In this document: piece by piece, positions 1 through 8,542 of the stretch
Position numbering within the stretch: position 1 is the stretch's first letter
Layout: the number at the start of each line of letters is the position of its first letter
NCBI GenBank assembly: GCA_003574895.1
Contig: PJFB01000013.1
Coordinates: forward strand, 62,001-126,000
DNA length: 64,000 nucleotides
Direction of reading: 5' to 3'
Source of the DNA: Geobacter sp.
Lineage (GTDB): Bacteria; Desulfobacterota; Desulfuromonadia; Geobacterales; Pseudopelobacteraceae
Made by a program: the position numbers and the translations under genes
Notes under the pieces: generated by a model
The model's database searches: none
Told to the model about the DNA's origin: nothing
Seen by the model: the letters and a program-made list of their open reading frames with translations, nothing else

Positions 1-139
1 CAGGTAATGGCGCTCACCTCTGACCGCCATTTGAAGACCGCCTGGGTAGCGTTAATATCAAAAGGGAAGGATGATTAGCTTAATTTGAAGGACAAAAAGT
101 GGATACATCACAGGTGGGTAATAAAGTCGGCAGGCAAAA

Positions 140-171
140 AAATTGAGTACCCCTTGTGAAGTACTCAATTT
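140..171 (-). terminator. Rho-independent terminator downstream of the 511-876 gene
   Basis: An 11-bp perfect stem (AAATTGAGTAC / GTACTCAATTT) encloses a 10-nt loop. Read on the minus strand it is followed by a run of seven T. This is the direction expected for ending transcription from the minus-strand gene at 511-876. Confidence 0.7.
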
Positions 172-393
172 CGATGACCTTCGGCTGCCTTCTTGAAGAT
201 CGTGTCCCCGCTGGCAGCTACAGCATAGGCGACCAACAGTGATTCATGGAAGTCGGGAAAAATGCCGATCGGATAGTTGGGACAAGCATTGAATTTTGTT
301 CAACGGCTGAAAGGACAACGGTTCACAATAACCAAGGAACATTTACTGAGCACATAATCATTAATTCACCTGATTAGCACTATCTGCCGCTAT

Positions 394-480
394 TGTCATT
401 CCGGCAAGCTTTAAGCCGGAATCCAGATGTTAAACTGATTGAAAAACATGGATCCCCGATAGAACCATTCGGGGATGGCA
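394..480. repeat. Short interspersed element with two hairpins
   Basis: The 87-bp segment starts TGTCATTCCGG and ends with the near-complement CGGGGATGGCA, giving terminal inverted repeats of about 9 bp. Inside are two separate hairpins, one built on CCGGC/GCCGG and one on CCCCGA/TCGGGG. This layout is typical of small non-autonomous interspersed elements of many proteobacteria. An outer inverted repeat (ACCTGATTAG near 368 and CTAATCAGGT near 501) brackets it. No coding potential was seen. Confidence 0.55.
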
Positions 481-510
481 CCTTATTGAGGGAGATCAGA
501 ACTAATCAGG

Positions 511-876
511 TTAATTCATGACCCAAGTAAGTGCATCGTCAAAACTTCTGTGGACCGCATACTCATAAGGCATGTTTTTTATAGCCGCGAACGCAGTGTA
601 CATGCGGAACATCCCATATTCGTATTTATTGGGACAGGCAAATGCGGTCTTGCCGCCGTTTCTGTTCGTAAAATATTTATAAGACATGTCCGGAACACCT
701 CTAAAATCGTCAGGAGTTACATTGTCCAGATTGCCGTTAGTATAGTCCCAAACCAGATGCCTTGTGACTTTTGGAAAGTACTGTTTTACCGCCGCGGAAA
801 TCTCGGCAAAGGTCGCTCCTCCGATTACACGAAGGATAACCACATCATTTTGAGTTTCGAATAAGATCATTGCCAT
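511..876 (-). CDS. Hypothetical protein, possibly STAS/SpoIIAA-like
   Basis: A 121-residue soluble protein with no signal peptide or membrane segment. Alternating beta and helical stretches, an early strand (residues 12-18), a WDYTNG turn near residues 43-48, and a late FACPN...YGMFRMY segment suggest a SpoIIAA/STAS-like fold of the kind found in small stand-alone regulators. This is a fold guess, not a family identification. A weak Shine-Dalgarno (AGG about 10 nt upstream) supports the first ATG; a second ATG two codons later is possible. The gene stands alone and a minus-strand terminator lies at 140-171. Confidence 0.55.
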   Translation of the reverse strand: MAMILFETQNDVVILRVIGGATFAEISAAVKQYFPKVTRHLVWDYTNGNLDNVTPDDFRGVPDMSYKYFTNRNGGKTAFACPNKYEYGMFRMYTAFAAIKNMPYEYAVHRSFDDALTWVMN

Positions 877-1449
877 TTTGATTTTACCTAAAAAGCTTCA
901 CGCGTAGTTCATTGACGCTAAAAGCACGATAATACGAGCAGTTAATATACATTAAGTAACTGAATTATAGAAGCTAAATATTTATCAAGACCTGTCCGGC
1001 TACAGTACTTATAGTTACGTAATTGCATTTTCCCAATACCCCTACCCTCTTCGTCCAGTCGGTACCCAGCCAATGTCGTACACATCAGATCCCAACTGAA
1101 AGCTGGGAAAAGGATATCGGCACACTCGATAGCATGCTCCAAAAGCACAAAACACTCAGAAAATACGCAGACAACACAAAAGGGGTTACGGAACATGCCG
1201 TAACCCCTTTATTTTATTGGTGCCCCAGTGACAAAGGAATTGTGAGCTGGGCGTAACTTTTAATATCGGCACAAACTCCCAAGAAAGTTTGCCATTTACT
1301 GAAACTCCTGAGCCATAAGGCCCCCGGCCACAAGCTTTCTAGTGCGCCAAGCCGATCTGTTTCATGAATGCAGCATTGTCCAGGTATAACTTCGCCTGTT
1401 TTGTATAAGGTGCCAAATGTGGCCCTGCGAGCGACCGCAGTACAATCAT
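877..1449. other. Intergenic region, no gene recognised
   Basis: No convincing coding sequence was found in this 573-bp stretch. Its only clear structure is the hairpin at 1179-1210. A short minus-strand reading frame across 942-1196 has unusual composition and contains that hairpin, so it was not accepted. Confidence 0.5.
1179..1210. terminator. Strong hairpin, probable bidirectional terminator
   Basis: A perfect 13-bp stem (AAAGGGGTTACGG / CCGTAACCCCTTT) with a 6-nt loop is followed on the plus strand by ATTTTATT and on the minus strand by TTTGTGTTG. On the minus strand it would end transcripts from the flavodoxin-YceI operon (1450-2637). Confidence 0.7.
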
Positions 1450-2019
1450 CTATCGGCCGGCAAAGCGTTGTGCCAGCTCAGCCACCCTCAGCCCCAGAAG
1501 CGCCGCTGTTTCATGATCATTGACAAGTGGTGCTTCATCAGGCCCTTGATCATTATTAGACTGGGCCATGGCCCCCATAAAGGAGCCAAGACGGTTAAGG
1601 TCATTGATACTGGCAGTGCTGGAATTGTTGCCGGGAAGCATGCCGAGACTGACCCAGATCATACCGTGCTGGGCGGCAAATATCGCCTGTTGCACCAGCG
1701 TATTCAGCTTGTCTCCACTTTGGCTGGCCGAATTGGTAAATCCGGCTGCGAGCTTGTCTTTCCACTTTTGCTCCATCCAGAACCCGGAGCTGGCTTCCAT
1801 GAATTTTTTGAAATCTGCCGAAGCGCTGCCCATGTAGGTCGGGCAGCCAAAGATAATGGCATCGGCACTGTGAAGGTCATCCCAGCATTGGTCGATATCA
1901 GTTACAGATACCAGCTTCACCTCCGTGTCGCTGACCCTTTGTGCTCCGGCCTGTACCGACTTTGCCACCGCCTCGGTGTGTCCATACTTGCTATGGTAAA
2001 CAACTGCGACTTTCGTCAT
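1450..2019 (-). CDS. Flavodoxin-family NAD(P)H:quinone oxidoreductase (WrbA-like)
   Basis: A 189-residue cytoplasmic flavoprotein. The N-terminal strand ends in YHSKYGHTEAVAKS (residues 8-21), the FMN-phosphate loop of WrbA-type flavodoxins. A GCPTYMGSASADFK segment (about 58-71) and a TNSASQSGDK segment (about 95-104) match further FMN and ring contacts. WrbA proteins reduce quinones by two electrons, protecting against redox cycling. The length fits the family (about 190-200). It lies 18 bp downstream of the yceI-like gene on the same strand, so the two are probably one operon. The exact substrate cannot be told from sequence. Confidence 0.85.
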   Translation of the reverse strand: MTKVAVVYHSKYGHTEAVAKSVQAGAQRVSDTEVKLVSVTDIDQCWDDLHSADAIIFGCPTYMGSASADFKKFMEASSGFWMEQKWKDKLAAGFTNSASQSGDKLNTLVQQAIFAAQHGMIWVSLGMLPGNNSSTASINDLNRLGSFMGAMAQSNNDQGPDEAPLVNDHETAALLGLRVAELAQRFAGR

Positions 2020-2037
2020 GAGAAGTTCCTTTCTCCA

Positions 2038-2637
2038 CTATTTGGGTTGGGCTTTGATCATTTCAATTTCGAGAGAGATGGTTATTTCGTCGCCAACAAG
2101 CACGCCTCCTGTTTCTAGTGCCTTGTTCCAGGTAAGACCAAAATCTTTGCGGTTTATTTTTGTACTGGCCGAGGTCCCGCGCCTGATGTTGCCCCAGGGG
2201 TCTTTGCTCTCCCCGGAGATCGGGGCCACGCTAAGCACTACCTCTTTGGTAATGCCGTGGATCGTCAAGTCTCCCGTAACCCTCAGAGCGCCCTTGCCGG
2301 CTTTAACCACTTTCTTTGAAACAAAGGTCATTGTCGGGTACTTGACCACATCCAGGAAATCTCCACTGCGAAGATGTTCGTCACGTTTTTGCACATTCGT
2401 GTTAATGGAGTTGGTATCGATGGTAACGTCAACCTTTGATCGGGTCACGTCTTTGTCGTTAAGCTCGACCACTCCGGAGAACTTCTCAAAGTCACCCTTT
2501 ACGTTCGACACCATGAGGTGTTTAACCTTGAAACCAACATTCGAATGTTCCGGATCGATGTTCCAGGTTGTCGCCAGCGAAAGGGTCGGGAGCGCCAGGG
2601 TCAGGCATAGCGCAATGATTTTGATAAGATGTTTCAT
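2038..2637 (-). CDS. YceI family periplasmic protein
   Basis: A 199-residue secreted protein. Residues 1-22 form a signal peptide with a cleavage site near SLA/TT. The mature part begins TWNIDPEHSNVGFKVKHL, the hallmark start of the YceI lipocalin-like barrel, and continues with GDLTIHGITKEV near residue 125. YceI proteins bind polyisoprenoid or amide-type lipids; several are induced by acid, alkali or organic stress. A Shine-Dalgarno GAGG precedes the ATG. It is the first gene of a probable two-gene operon with the flavodoxin, downstream of an AraC-type regulator on the same strand, which may control it. Confidence 0.88.
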   Translation of the reverse strand: MKHLIKIIALCLTLALPTLSLATTWNIDPEHSNVGFKVKHLMVSNVKGDFEKFSGVVELNDKDVTRSKVDVTIDTNSINTNVQKRDEHLRSGDFLDVVKYPTMTFVSKKVVKAGKGALRVTGDLTIHGITKEVVLSVAPISGESKDPWGNIRRGTSASTKINRKDFGLTWNKALETGGVLVGDEITISLEIEMIKAQPK

Positions 2638-2805
2638 GTTTATTATTCCTCTCTTTTTTTTGTATGGTCATTTATTTACGACCACCATGCCAGCCGCCAC
2701 TAGTAATAAAGTATTACAAAGTGGATAAATAAGATCTTGTTAAATAGACTTATAGCCCATATTCAACTGCGAGTGGTAATAATCACAAGACAAAGGCTGG
2801 TAATT

Positions 2806-3675
2806 TTATGCAGTGGTGATAATTGGTTTGAATTCGGAAGGCGTTTTTCCGGTGAGTTTTTTGAATACTTTTGTGAAATAGGAGTGTTCTTCAAACCCGA
2901 GCTCAAAGGCAATTTCCTTGATCGTCAGGTCCGAAAAGAGGATGAGCCTTTTGGCTTCAGCTATCAGTCGATCATCGATTATATCCGAAACATATTTGCC
3001 AGTGTAAAGCTTGACAACATCTCCCAGCTTACGTGGTGAAAGCCCTAACTGGTTCGCATAGAAGCGGACGGAATGCTCGGTTTTGAACTTCTGCTCAATC
3101 AGTGTATTGAGACTGTTCCATATACAAAGGGTACGTGTAAAGTCATGTGGCACCATATTGGAGTGGAGCAGACGCACTTCTTCCAGTTTTGCGATAAAAG
3201 CAGCAAGCAGGTACCTGAGAGCCTGAAGATGATAGTGGTCCACAACCTTGCTTTCGGCAGCGATCAGAGACAGGTATGTTTCCACGACAACGGCCTGATC
3301 ATCGTTCAGAGGCAAGGCGGTATGTCCGGTAAACTGTGAGAACAGCAGATGTGATTGATTCGGAAGGAACTCTTCCTTGAACCTGATGACACTGCCGAGG
3401 CAGTCTGGAGTTGGGGTAAAGCGGTGAATGCGGCCTTTTGGAACTATAAGCAAGGTCTGCGAAGGATATTGGATGATATCACCATCAAGAAGATGTTCCG
3501 CTGACCCTTGCCGCAACCAGATAATTTCCTGATAAGAATGTCGGTGAGGCAACTGGGTGCTCAGGCTTAAATCCGAAGCCAGGTTCTGATCCAATTCAAA
3601 AAACAGGAACTGGTCGGGTATCTCCGCAAAATTACTGGCCGCTTGCTGAATAGACTTGGCATTTGCACGAAACAT
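2806..3675 (-). CDS. AraC-family transcriptional regulator
   Basis: A 289-residue protein if started at the ATG of MFRANAKS. The frame stays open to 3891, but those 72 extra residues look non-coding. Residues about 20-95 form an AraC-type cupin sensor (HRHSYQEIIWLRQG, then VPKGRIHRF). The last 95 residues carry the two AraC helix-turn-helix motifs (ANQLGLSPRKLGDV and TIKEIAFELGFEEHSYFTKVFKKLTGKTPSEF). No clear Shine-Dalgarno was seen, so the start is less certain than the family. It is divergent from glpK and lies upstream of the yceI-flavodoxin pair, its most likely target. Confidence 0.82.
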   Translation of the reverse strand: MFRANAKSIQQAASNFAEIPDQFLFFELDQNLASDLSLSTQLPHRHSYQEIIWLRQGSAEHLLDGDIIQYPSQTLLIVPKGRIHRFTPTPDCLGSVIRFKEEFLPNQSHLLFSQFTGHTALPLNDDQAVVVETYLSLIAAESKVVDHYHLQALRYLLAAFIAKLEEVRLLHSNMVPHDFTRTLCIWNSLNTLIEQKFKTEHSVRFYANQLGLSPRKLGDVVKLYTGKYVSDIIDDRLIAEAKRLILFSDLTIKEIAFELGFEEHSYFTKVFKKLTGKTPSEFKPIITTA

Positions 3676-3896
3676 ACGATACTTGTAACAAAGGTATCTA
3701 AAAAAGTGAAGCGTTGAAAAGGCACGCCTCAGTAGCCCATAAACGTTCGACCTCTGACAAATGCCGTACAGGATGACTTCGGAGCAGCGGCTTATATTTA
3801 TGCCGAGATGCGGGGACGAGGGCACCGCAACCCCTTGACACTGCGTAGTTTCAGGCATAACTTGGGCACCACTAATCGTGACGGAGGTCATGAGCC

Positions 3897-5387
3897 ATGA
3901 ACTTCATCCTTGCCCTGGACCAGGGCACCACCAGTTCCCGCGCCCTGGTATTCGACCATGACGGTAACATCCGCGGCGTGGCCCAGAAGGAATTCCGCCA
4001 GATATTCCCCCAACCGGGCCTTGTGGAGCACGATGCTGAAGAGATCTGGGCCTCCCAGCTCGGCGTGGCAGTGGAGGCCATTGCCAGGGCCGGGGTGACC
4101 GCCGCCGACATCGCAGCCATCGGCATCACCAACCAGCGGGAAACGACCATTGTCTGGGACCGGGCAACAGGCAAGCCGATCCACAACGCCATTGTCTGGC
4201 AGGACCGGCGCACTGCCGGGGAGTGCGACCGCCTCAAGGCAGAAGGGCTTGAGCCGCTTTTTCGCGCCCGGACCGGACTCGTGCTGGACGCCTATTTCTC
4301 CGGCACCAAGCTGGCCTGGCTCCTGGACCATGTCCCCGGTGCCCGGAAACGGGCCCAGGCCGGTGAACTGGCCTTTGGCACCGTGGACTCCTGGCTCGTC
4401 TGGAACCTGACCCATGGGGAGCGGCACCTGACCGATGCCAGCAACGCCTCCCGCACCCTGCTGTTTAATATCCACGATGGCAAGTGGGACCCGGAACTGC
4501 TGGAGTTGCTCCGCATCCCGCCCGAGGTCCTGCCTGAAGTCGTCCCCTCCAGTGCGGTCTACGGCAAGACCGCGGCCCGGCTCCTGGCGGCCCGGGTGCC
4601 GATTGCCGGCATCGCCGGGGACCAGCAGGCAGCGCTCTTCGGCCAGCTCTGCGACCGGCCCGGCATGGTCAAGAACACCTATGGCACCGGCTGCTTCATG
4701 CTCATGCATACGGGCGACCGGCCCGTGGCATCGGCCCAAAACCTCATCGGCACCGTGGCGAGCCAAATCAATGGCCACACCGAGTATGCCCTGGAAGGGA
4801 GCGTGTTCGTGGCCGGCGCGGCAGTGCAATGGCTGCGGGACGGGCTCGGCATCATCCGCACCTCGGCAGAGGTGGAGGCCCTGGCCGCCACGGTCCCGGA
4901 CAACGGCGGCGTCTACCTGGTCCCGGCCTTTACCGGCCTGGGCGCACCCCACTGGGACCCCTATGCCCGCGGCGCCATGCTCGGCCTGACCCGCGGTTCC
5001 ACTGCCGGACACATTGCCCGGGCCACCCTGGAGAGCATCGCCTTCCAGACGGCAGACCTCCTGCAAGCCATGGAGCAGGACTCCGGCACCCCCCTGGCCG
5101 AACTGCGGGTGGATGGCGGCGCCACTGCCAACGCAATGCTCATGCAGTTCCAGGCCGATCTCCTGGGATGCGCGGTTGTGCGGCCCATGGTGCGCGAGAC
5201 CACGGCGCTGGGGGTGGCCTACCTGGCCGGCCTGGCCACGGGCTACTGGGTCGACCGCGCCGAGATCGGACGGCTCTGGCAGGCGGAACGCACCTTTATC
5301 CCGGCAATGGAGCGCGCCAGGGTGGATGAGCTGCGGGGCCGCTGGAACAGGGCCCTGGAGCGGGCCAAGGGGTGGGAGCAGCCATGA
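3897..5387 (+). CDS. glpK: Glycerol kinase
   Basis: This 496-residue FGGY-family kinase phosphorylates glycerol to sn-glycerol 3-phosphate with ATP. The N-terminal [13 protein letters not shown] (residues 7-19) is the phosphate-1 loop; [10 protein letters not shown] (about 242-251) and GTGCF follow, and a DGGATAN motif lies near the C terminus. Length matches the family (about 500). GGAGG 9 nt before the ATG fixes the start. Its stop overlaps the glpD start (ATGA), so the genes are translationally coupled and form a glycerol-catabolism unit. The pair is much more GC-rich than its flanks. Confidence 0.96.
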   Translation: MNFILALDQGTTSSRALVFDHDGNIRGVAQKEFRQIFPQPGLVEHDAEEIWASQLGVAVEAIARAGVTAADIAAIGITNQRETTIVWDRATGKPIHNAIVWQDRRTAGECDRLKAEGLEPLFRARTGLVLDAYFSGTKLAWLLDHVPGARKRAQAGELAFGTVDSWLVWNLTHGERHLTDASNASRTLLFNIHDGKWDPELLELLRIPPEVLPEVVPSSAVYGKTAARLLAARVPIAGIAGDQQAALFGQLCDRPGMVKNTYGTGCFMLMHTGDRPVASAQNLIGTVASQINGHTEYALEGSVFVAGAAVQWLRDGLGIIRTSAEVEALAATVPDNGGVYLVPAFTGLGAPHWDPYARGAMLGLTRGSTAGHIARATLESIAFQTADLLQAMEQDSGTPLAELRVDGGATANAMLMQFQADLLGCAVVRPMVRETTALGVAYLAGLATGYWVDRAEIGRLWQAERTFIPAMERARVDELRGRWNRALERAKGWEQP

Positions 5388-6940
5388 GGCGCGAAGAAAT
5401 GTTGAAGCAACTGGAAGAAGATCAGGTTTGGGACATGATCGTGATCGGCGGTGGCGCCACCGGCCTGGGCACGGCTGTGGAGGCAGCCAGCCGGGGCTAT
5501 CACACCCTCCTCCTGGAGCAGCACGACTTTGCCAAGGGGACCTCCAGCCGGAGCACCAAGCTCATCCACGGCGGGGTGCGCTACCTGCAGCAGGGCAACC
5601 TGTCCCTGGTGCTGGAAGCCCTGCGGGAACGGGGTCTCCTGATCCGCAACGCCCCCCACCTGGTCCACAACCTCTCCTTTGTGGTGCCCATTTACGACTG
5701 GTGGGAAGGCCCCTTCTACGGGGTCGGCCTCAAACTGTACGACGTCCTGGCAGGCAAGCTGGGCCTCGGCCCGTCCCGCCTGCTCACCGTGGCAGAGACC
5801 CTGCAGCACATCCCGACCGTGGAGCAAAGCGGCCTGCGCGGCGGGGTGATCTACCACGACGGCCAGTTCGACGACGCGCGCCTGGCAATCACCCTGGCCC
5901 AGACCCTGGCCGACCTGGGCGGGGCGGCGCTCAACTACCTGCAGGTGACCGCTATCCTGTCGGAGAACGGCCTGGTTGCCGGTGTCGTGGCCCAGGACCG
6001 GGAAAGCGGCCAAGAATTCCGGATCAGGGGAAAAGCCGTGGTCAACGCCAGCGGCCCCTTCATCGACGCGGTGCGGCGGATGATCGAACCGGACGCCAAG
6101 GCGCTCATCACCCCGAGCCAGGGGGTGCATCTCGTGCTGGACGGCTCGTACCTCCCGGGCGACAGCGGCATCATGGTCCCCCACACCGACGATGGCCGGG
6201 TGCTGTTCGCCCTTCCCTGGCATGGCCGGACCATTGTCGGCACCACCGACACCCCCATTGCCACGGCCACCCTGGAGCCGCGCCCCCTGCCGGAAGAGAT
6301 CGCGTTCCTGCTGACCCATGCCTCCCGCTACCTCACCCGCCACCCCACTCCGTCCGACGTCCTGAGCGTCTTTGCCGGCATCCGGCCCCTGGTCCGCTCC
6401 GGCACCGGGGCTGACACCGCCTCCCTGTCCCGGGACCATACCCTGCTGGTGGACAGCAGCGGCCTGGTCACCATTGCCGGCGGCAAATGGACCACCTACC
6501 GCAAGATGGGTGAGGATACGGTTACCGCAGCGGCCCAGGTGGCCGGCCTGGACGACCGCCCGTCCGTCACCGCCAGCCTCCATGTCCACGGCTGGCAGGC
6601 AGGTGGCAACCCCAACGATCCCCGACAGGTCTACGGCAGTGATGCCAAGGCCTTGCAGTTGCTCCTGGCAGAAGACCCTGCAAGGGCCGAACCGCTGCAC
6701 CCGGCTTTCCCCTACTGCCAGGGCGAGGTTGTCTGGGCAGTGCGCAACGAATGGGCCAGGACCGTGGAGGATGTGCTGGCCCGCCGCACCAGGGCGCTCC
6801 TCCTGGATGCCCGCGCCAGCATGGCGGTTGCGCCTGTGGTGGCGGAGTTGATGGCAGGCGAACTGGGGAAAGACAAGGCCTGGCAGGAGGCCCAGGTTGC
6901 CGCGTTTTGCGAGCTTGCCCAGGGGTATTTGCTGGGGTGA
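5384..6940 (+). CDS. glpD: Glycerol-3-phosphate dehydrogenase, FAD-dependent
   Basis: This 518-residue membrane-associated flavoenzyme oxidises glycerol 3-phosphate to dihydroxyacetone phosphate and passes electrons to the quinone pool. The FAD fingerprint [15 protein letters not shown] is near residue 20, followed by [17 protein letters not shown], the classic aerobic-type GlpD signature. A C-terminal domain of about 130 residues completes the family length. The ATG at 5384 overlaps the glpK stop by 4 bp and has GGGTGGGA upstream; an in-frame ATG 12 bp earlier lies inside glpK and is less likely. No glycerol facilitator or GlpR is visible nearby. Confidence 0.95.
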   Translation: MRREEMLKQLEEDQVWDMIVIGGGATGLGTAVEAASRGYHTLLLEQHDFAKGTSSRSTKLIHGGVRYLQQGNLSLVLEALRERGLLIRNAPHLVHNLSFVVPIYDWWEGPFYGVGLKLYDVLAGKLGLGPSRLLTVAETLQHIPTVEQSGLRGGVIYHDGQFDDARLAITLAQTLADLGGAALNYLQVTAILSENGLVAGVVAQDRESGQEFRIRGKAVVNASGPFIDAVRRMIEPDAKALITPSQGVHLVLDGSYLPGDSGIMVPHTDDGRVLFALPWHGRTIVGTTDTPIATATLEPRPLPEEIAFLLTHASRYLTRHPTPSDVLSVFAGIRPLVRSGTGADTASLSRDHTLLVDSSGLVTIAGGKWTTYRKMGEDTVTAAAQVAGLDDRPSVTASLHVHGWQAGGNPNDPRQVYGSDAKALQLLLAEDPARAEPLHPAFPYCQGEVVWAVRNEWARTVEDVLARRTRALLLDARASMAVAPVVAELMAGELGKDKAWQEAQVAAFCELAQGYLLG

Positions 6941-7031
6941 AGCCCTGCCCTGTCGCACCGTCAGGCGGTTTCAGAGCATCATCCGGAAACGGTATCAGGC
7001 GCCCATCATTACGTCGCGAGAACGGAAGCAA

Positions 7032-7182
7032 TGTAACGTTTCTTTACACTGCCGCAAACCCGCCTGCAGCAAGGGTTTGCGGGCAACATTAAAAATTGTG
7101 TAAAGAAACTTTACGTTTATATTAATCCTGTTATATCAGTCGGTTGCAGAACTTTTTCACAAAAGTGTAAAGATCCTTTACA
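7032..7182. promoter_or_regulatory. Three equally spaced 17-bp palindromes (7-3-7)
   Basis: Sites at 7032-7048 (TGTAACG-TTT-CTTTACA), 7099-7115 (TGTAAAG-AAA-CTTTACG) and 7166-7182 (TGTAAAG-ATC-CTTTACA, perfect) share the pattern TGTAAAG-N3-CTTTACA. Their starts are exactly 67 bp apart. A hairpin (7052-7082, 10-bp stem on CCGCAAACCC) lies between sites 1 and 2; it has no T-run and may be a weak glpD terminator. Such arrays fit binding sites for a dimeric regulator. The binding protein is unknown. Confidence 0.65.
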
Positions 7183-7279
7183 TTCCCGCCTCCCCCAAAA
7201 CAACCCAAAATCCGCTCATTAACCGCCACCCAGTCTGTCGTACCCGGCAAACGCCCATTACATGGGCTTCTGTTAATTC

Positions 7280-7295
7280 TGGCACGAATGTTGGA
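7280..7295 (+). promoter_or_regulatory. Sigma-54-like promoter motif
   Basis: TGGCACGAATGTTGGA matches the -24 block TGGCACG and the TTG of the -12 block with correct spacing, but the -12 GC reads GG, which weakens the call. It lies about 100 bp downstream of the third palindrome, a usual distance for enhancer sites, and points toward the TIR gene. No good ORF starts in the 200 bp between. Confidence 0.4.
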
Positions 7296-7392
7296 TTAGG
7301 GAGGTGTTTGTTTGGGGTACCGGAATGCAGGTGAGAGAGACTATCGCGATATTCCCTCGCGGTATGTAGGTATCCTTGTTGAGATGCCTGAA

Positions 7393-7474
7393 TATCCTAT
7401 ATGGGATACTTCTGCCCATCTTATACAAGATGCCAAAAGCATATTATATAGGATGTTATTTCTCATATAGGATG
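7393..7474. promoter_or_regulatory. Cluster of four palindromic operator-like sites upstream of the TIR gene
   Basis: Four related 14-16 bp sites lie in the 135 bp before the TIR start: TATCCTATATGGGATA (7393-7408), CATCTTATACAAGATG (7417-7432), CATATTATATAGGATG (7440-7455) and the half-degenerate TTTCTCATATAGGATG (7459-7474). The consensus is close to CATCCTATATAGGATG. Centre-to-centre spacing is about 24, 23 and 19 bp, so a repressor could bind cooperatively. The cognate protein is not identified. Confidence 0.6.
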
Positions 7475-7527
7475 CTTTTCTAACTGGTCAATAGGTAGTT
7501 GGTCGTCAAAAACACAGGAGAGTAGGT

Positions 7528-8433
7528 ATGCCATTACCCGGAAAAATCTTTATATCTCATGCAAGCTCTGACAAGTCGTTTGTGGATAAGCTCGTCGGTG
7601 ATCTTACTTCCAAGTCAATTCCAGTTTGGTACGATAAATTCGATCTGAGGATTGGAGACAGTGTTCCCGGCAGCATAAACGACGGGATTTCTGAGTCAAG
7701 GTATTTTGGTATTGTGCTCTCTCAAGCGGCTGTCGCATCTAAATGGGTGCGTGAAGAACTCAATGCTGCACTGATGAAGCAAGTCGCAGATGGCGGCACC
7801 TTTATAGTTCCAATGCTAGTAGAAGATTGTAATATTCCTCCGTTACTTGCACACCGAAGATACGCCGACTTCAGGGGGAATTATCAATCGGCTCTGGATG
7901 AATTATTAGCTGTATGGGAACAGGATTCGATTGCATGTATTGGGGCTGGCAAGGAGTCAGTACATCCGTGGCCAGATTTGGAAATGCCCGATATTGAGTA
8001 CGTCTATCTCCATTCAACGAGGTTCGACAAATTCTTCCGAATGAGTTGCTCCTTGGATTGGACGGCTAATCGTGCAATCGATTATCTCGTAAACACGTTA
8101 AAACTTCCCTGGAACGTTGAAGTCCAGAGTGTTGGAATGAAATGGTCATTTAGCTACGGTTTACTCTACGAAGACGAGTCGATTTCATTAAATACAACAT
8201 TACGAGAGGCTAGGGTTGAAAATGGAGCGACTCTCAAAATACGAATTAATGGAACTTACGAAGATCTTTATGAAAAAGAGCTTAAGGAGGCGTTTGGTTC
8301 AGATAAGCTTTACATGATGACAATGGACATTATCAAGCGCCACGAGTGGCTTAAGCAGCAAGTTGCTGCTCGCAAGCTTTTAACAAAGAATCGCTTGAAG
8401 GAAATCGCAGATGGTTGCTTCTCGCACGTATAG
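7528..8433 (+). CDS. TIR-domain protein with ubiquitin-like middle domain, predicted immune NADase
   Basis: A 301-residue soluble protein. Residues 6-131 are a TIR domain: IFISHASSDKSF at the start, then WYDKFDLRIGDSV, and SKWVREEL at 71-78, where E77 sits at the catalytic glutamate position of NAD-cleaving TIRs. Residues about 160-241 (paired strands, helix AIDYLVNTLKLP, then LREARVENGATLKIRI) look like a beta-grasp ubiquitin-like domain. The remainder is helical. AGGAG 7 nt before the ATG supports the start. Bacterial TIR proteins commonly act in antiphage defence by NAD depletion; that role is inferred here. The same frame stays open for 46 codons after the TAG stop, see findings. Confidence 0.82.
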   Translation: MPLPGKIFISHASSDKSFVDKLVGDLTSKSIPVWYDKFDLRIGDSVPGSINDGISESRYFGIVLSQAAVASKWVREELNAALMKQVADGGTFIVPMLVEDCNIPPLLAHRRYADFRGNYQSALDELLAVWEQDSIACIGAGKESVHPWPDLEMPDIEYVYLHSTRFDKFFRMSCSLDWTANRAIDYLVNTLKLPWNVEVQSVGMKWSFSYGLLYEDESISLNTTLREARVENGATLKIRINGTYEDLYEKELKEAFGSDKLYMMTMDIIKRHEWLKQQVAARKLLTKNRLKEIADGCFSHV

Positions 8434-8542
8434 AAAGTAGCGGCTAAGTGGGAAATAGATGCGGTGGCAATTCTTGAAAGTGGAATATTTGAAAAAGAGA
8501 TTCCCAACCACGCCGTTGGGCACTTCGAGAAGGTGATTAAAG

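Noticed and set aside
942..1196. 84-residue minus-strand frame
   Set aside because: It contains the 1179-1210 terminator, has no ribosome binding site and shows an unlikely composition.
5243..6958. 571-residue minus-strand frame opposite glpD
   Set aside because: It is a shadow frame produced by the very GC-rich codon usage of glpD; no domains are visible.
8503..8520. CCCAAC-N6-GTTGGG hairpin, considered as a third attC site
   Set aside because: The spacer is only 6 nt, far too short for attC, and the segment lies in a protein-like open continuation of the TIR frame.
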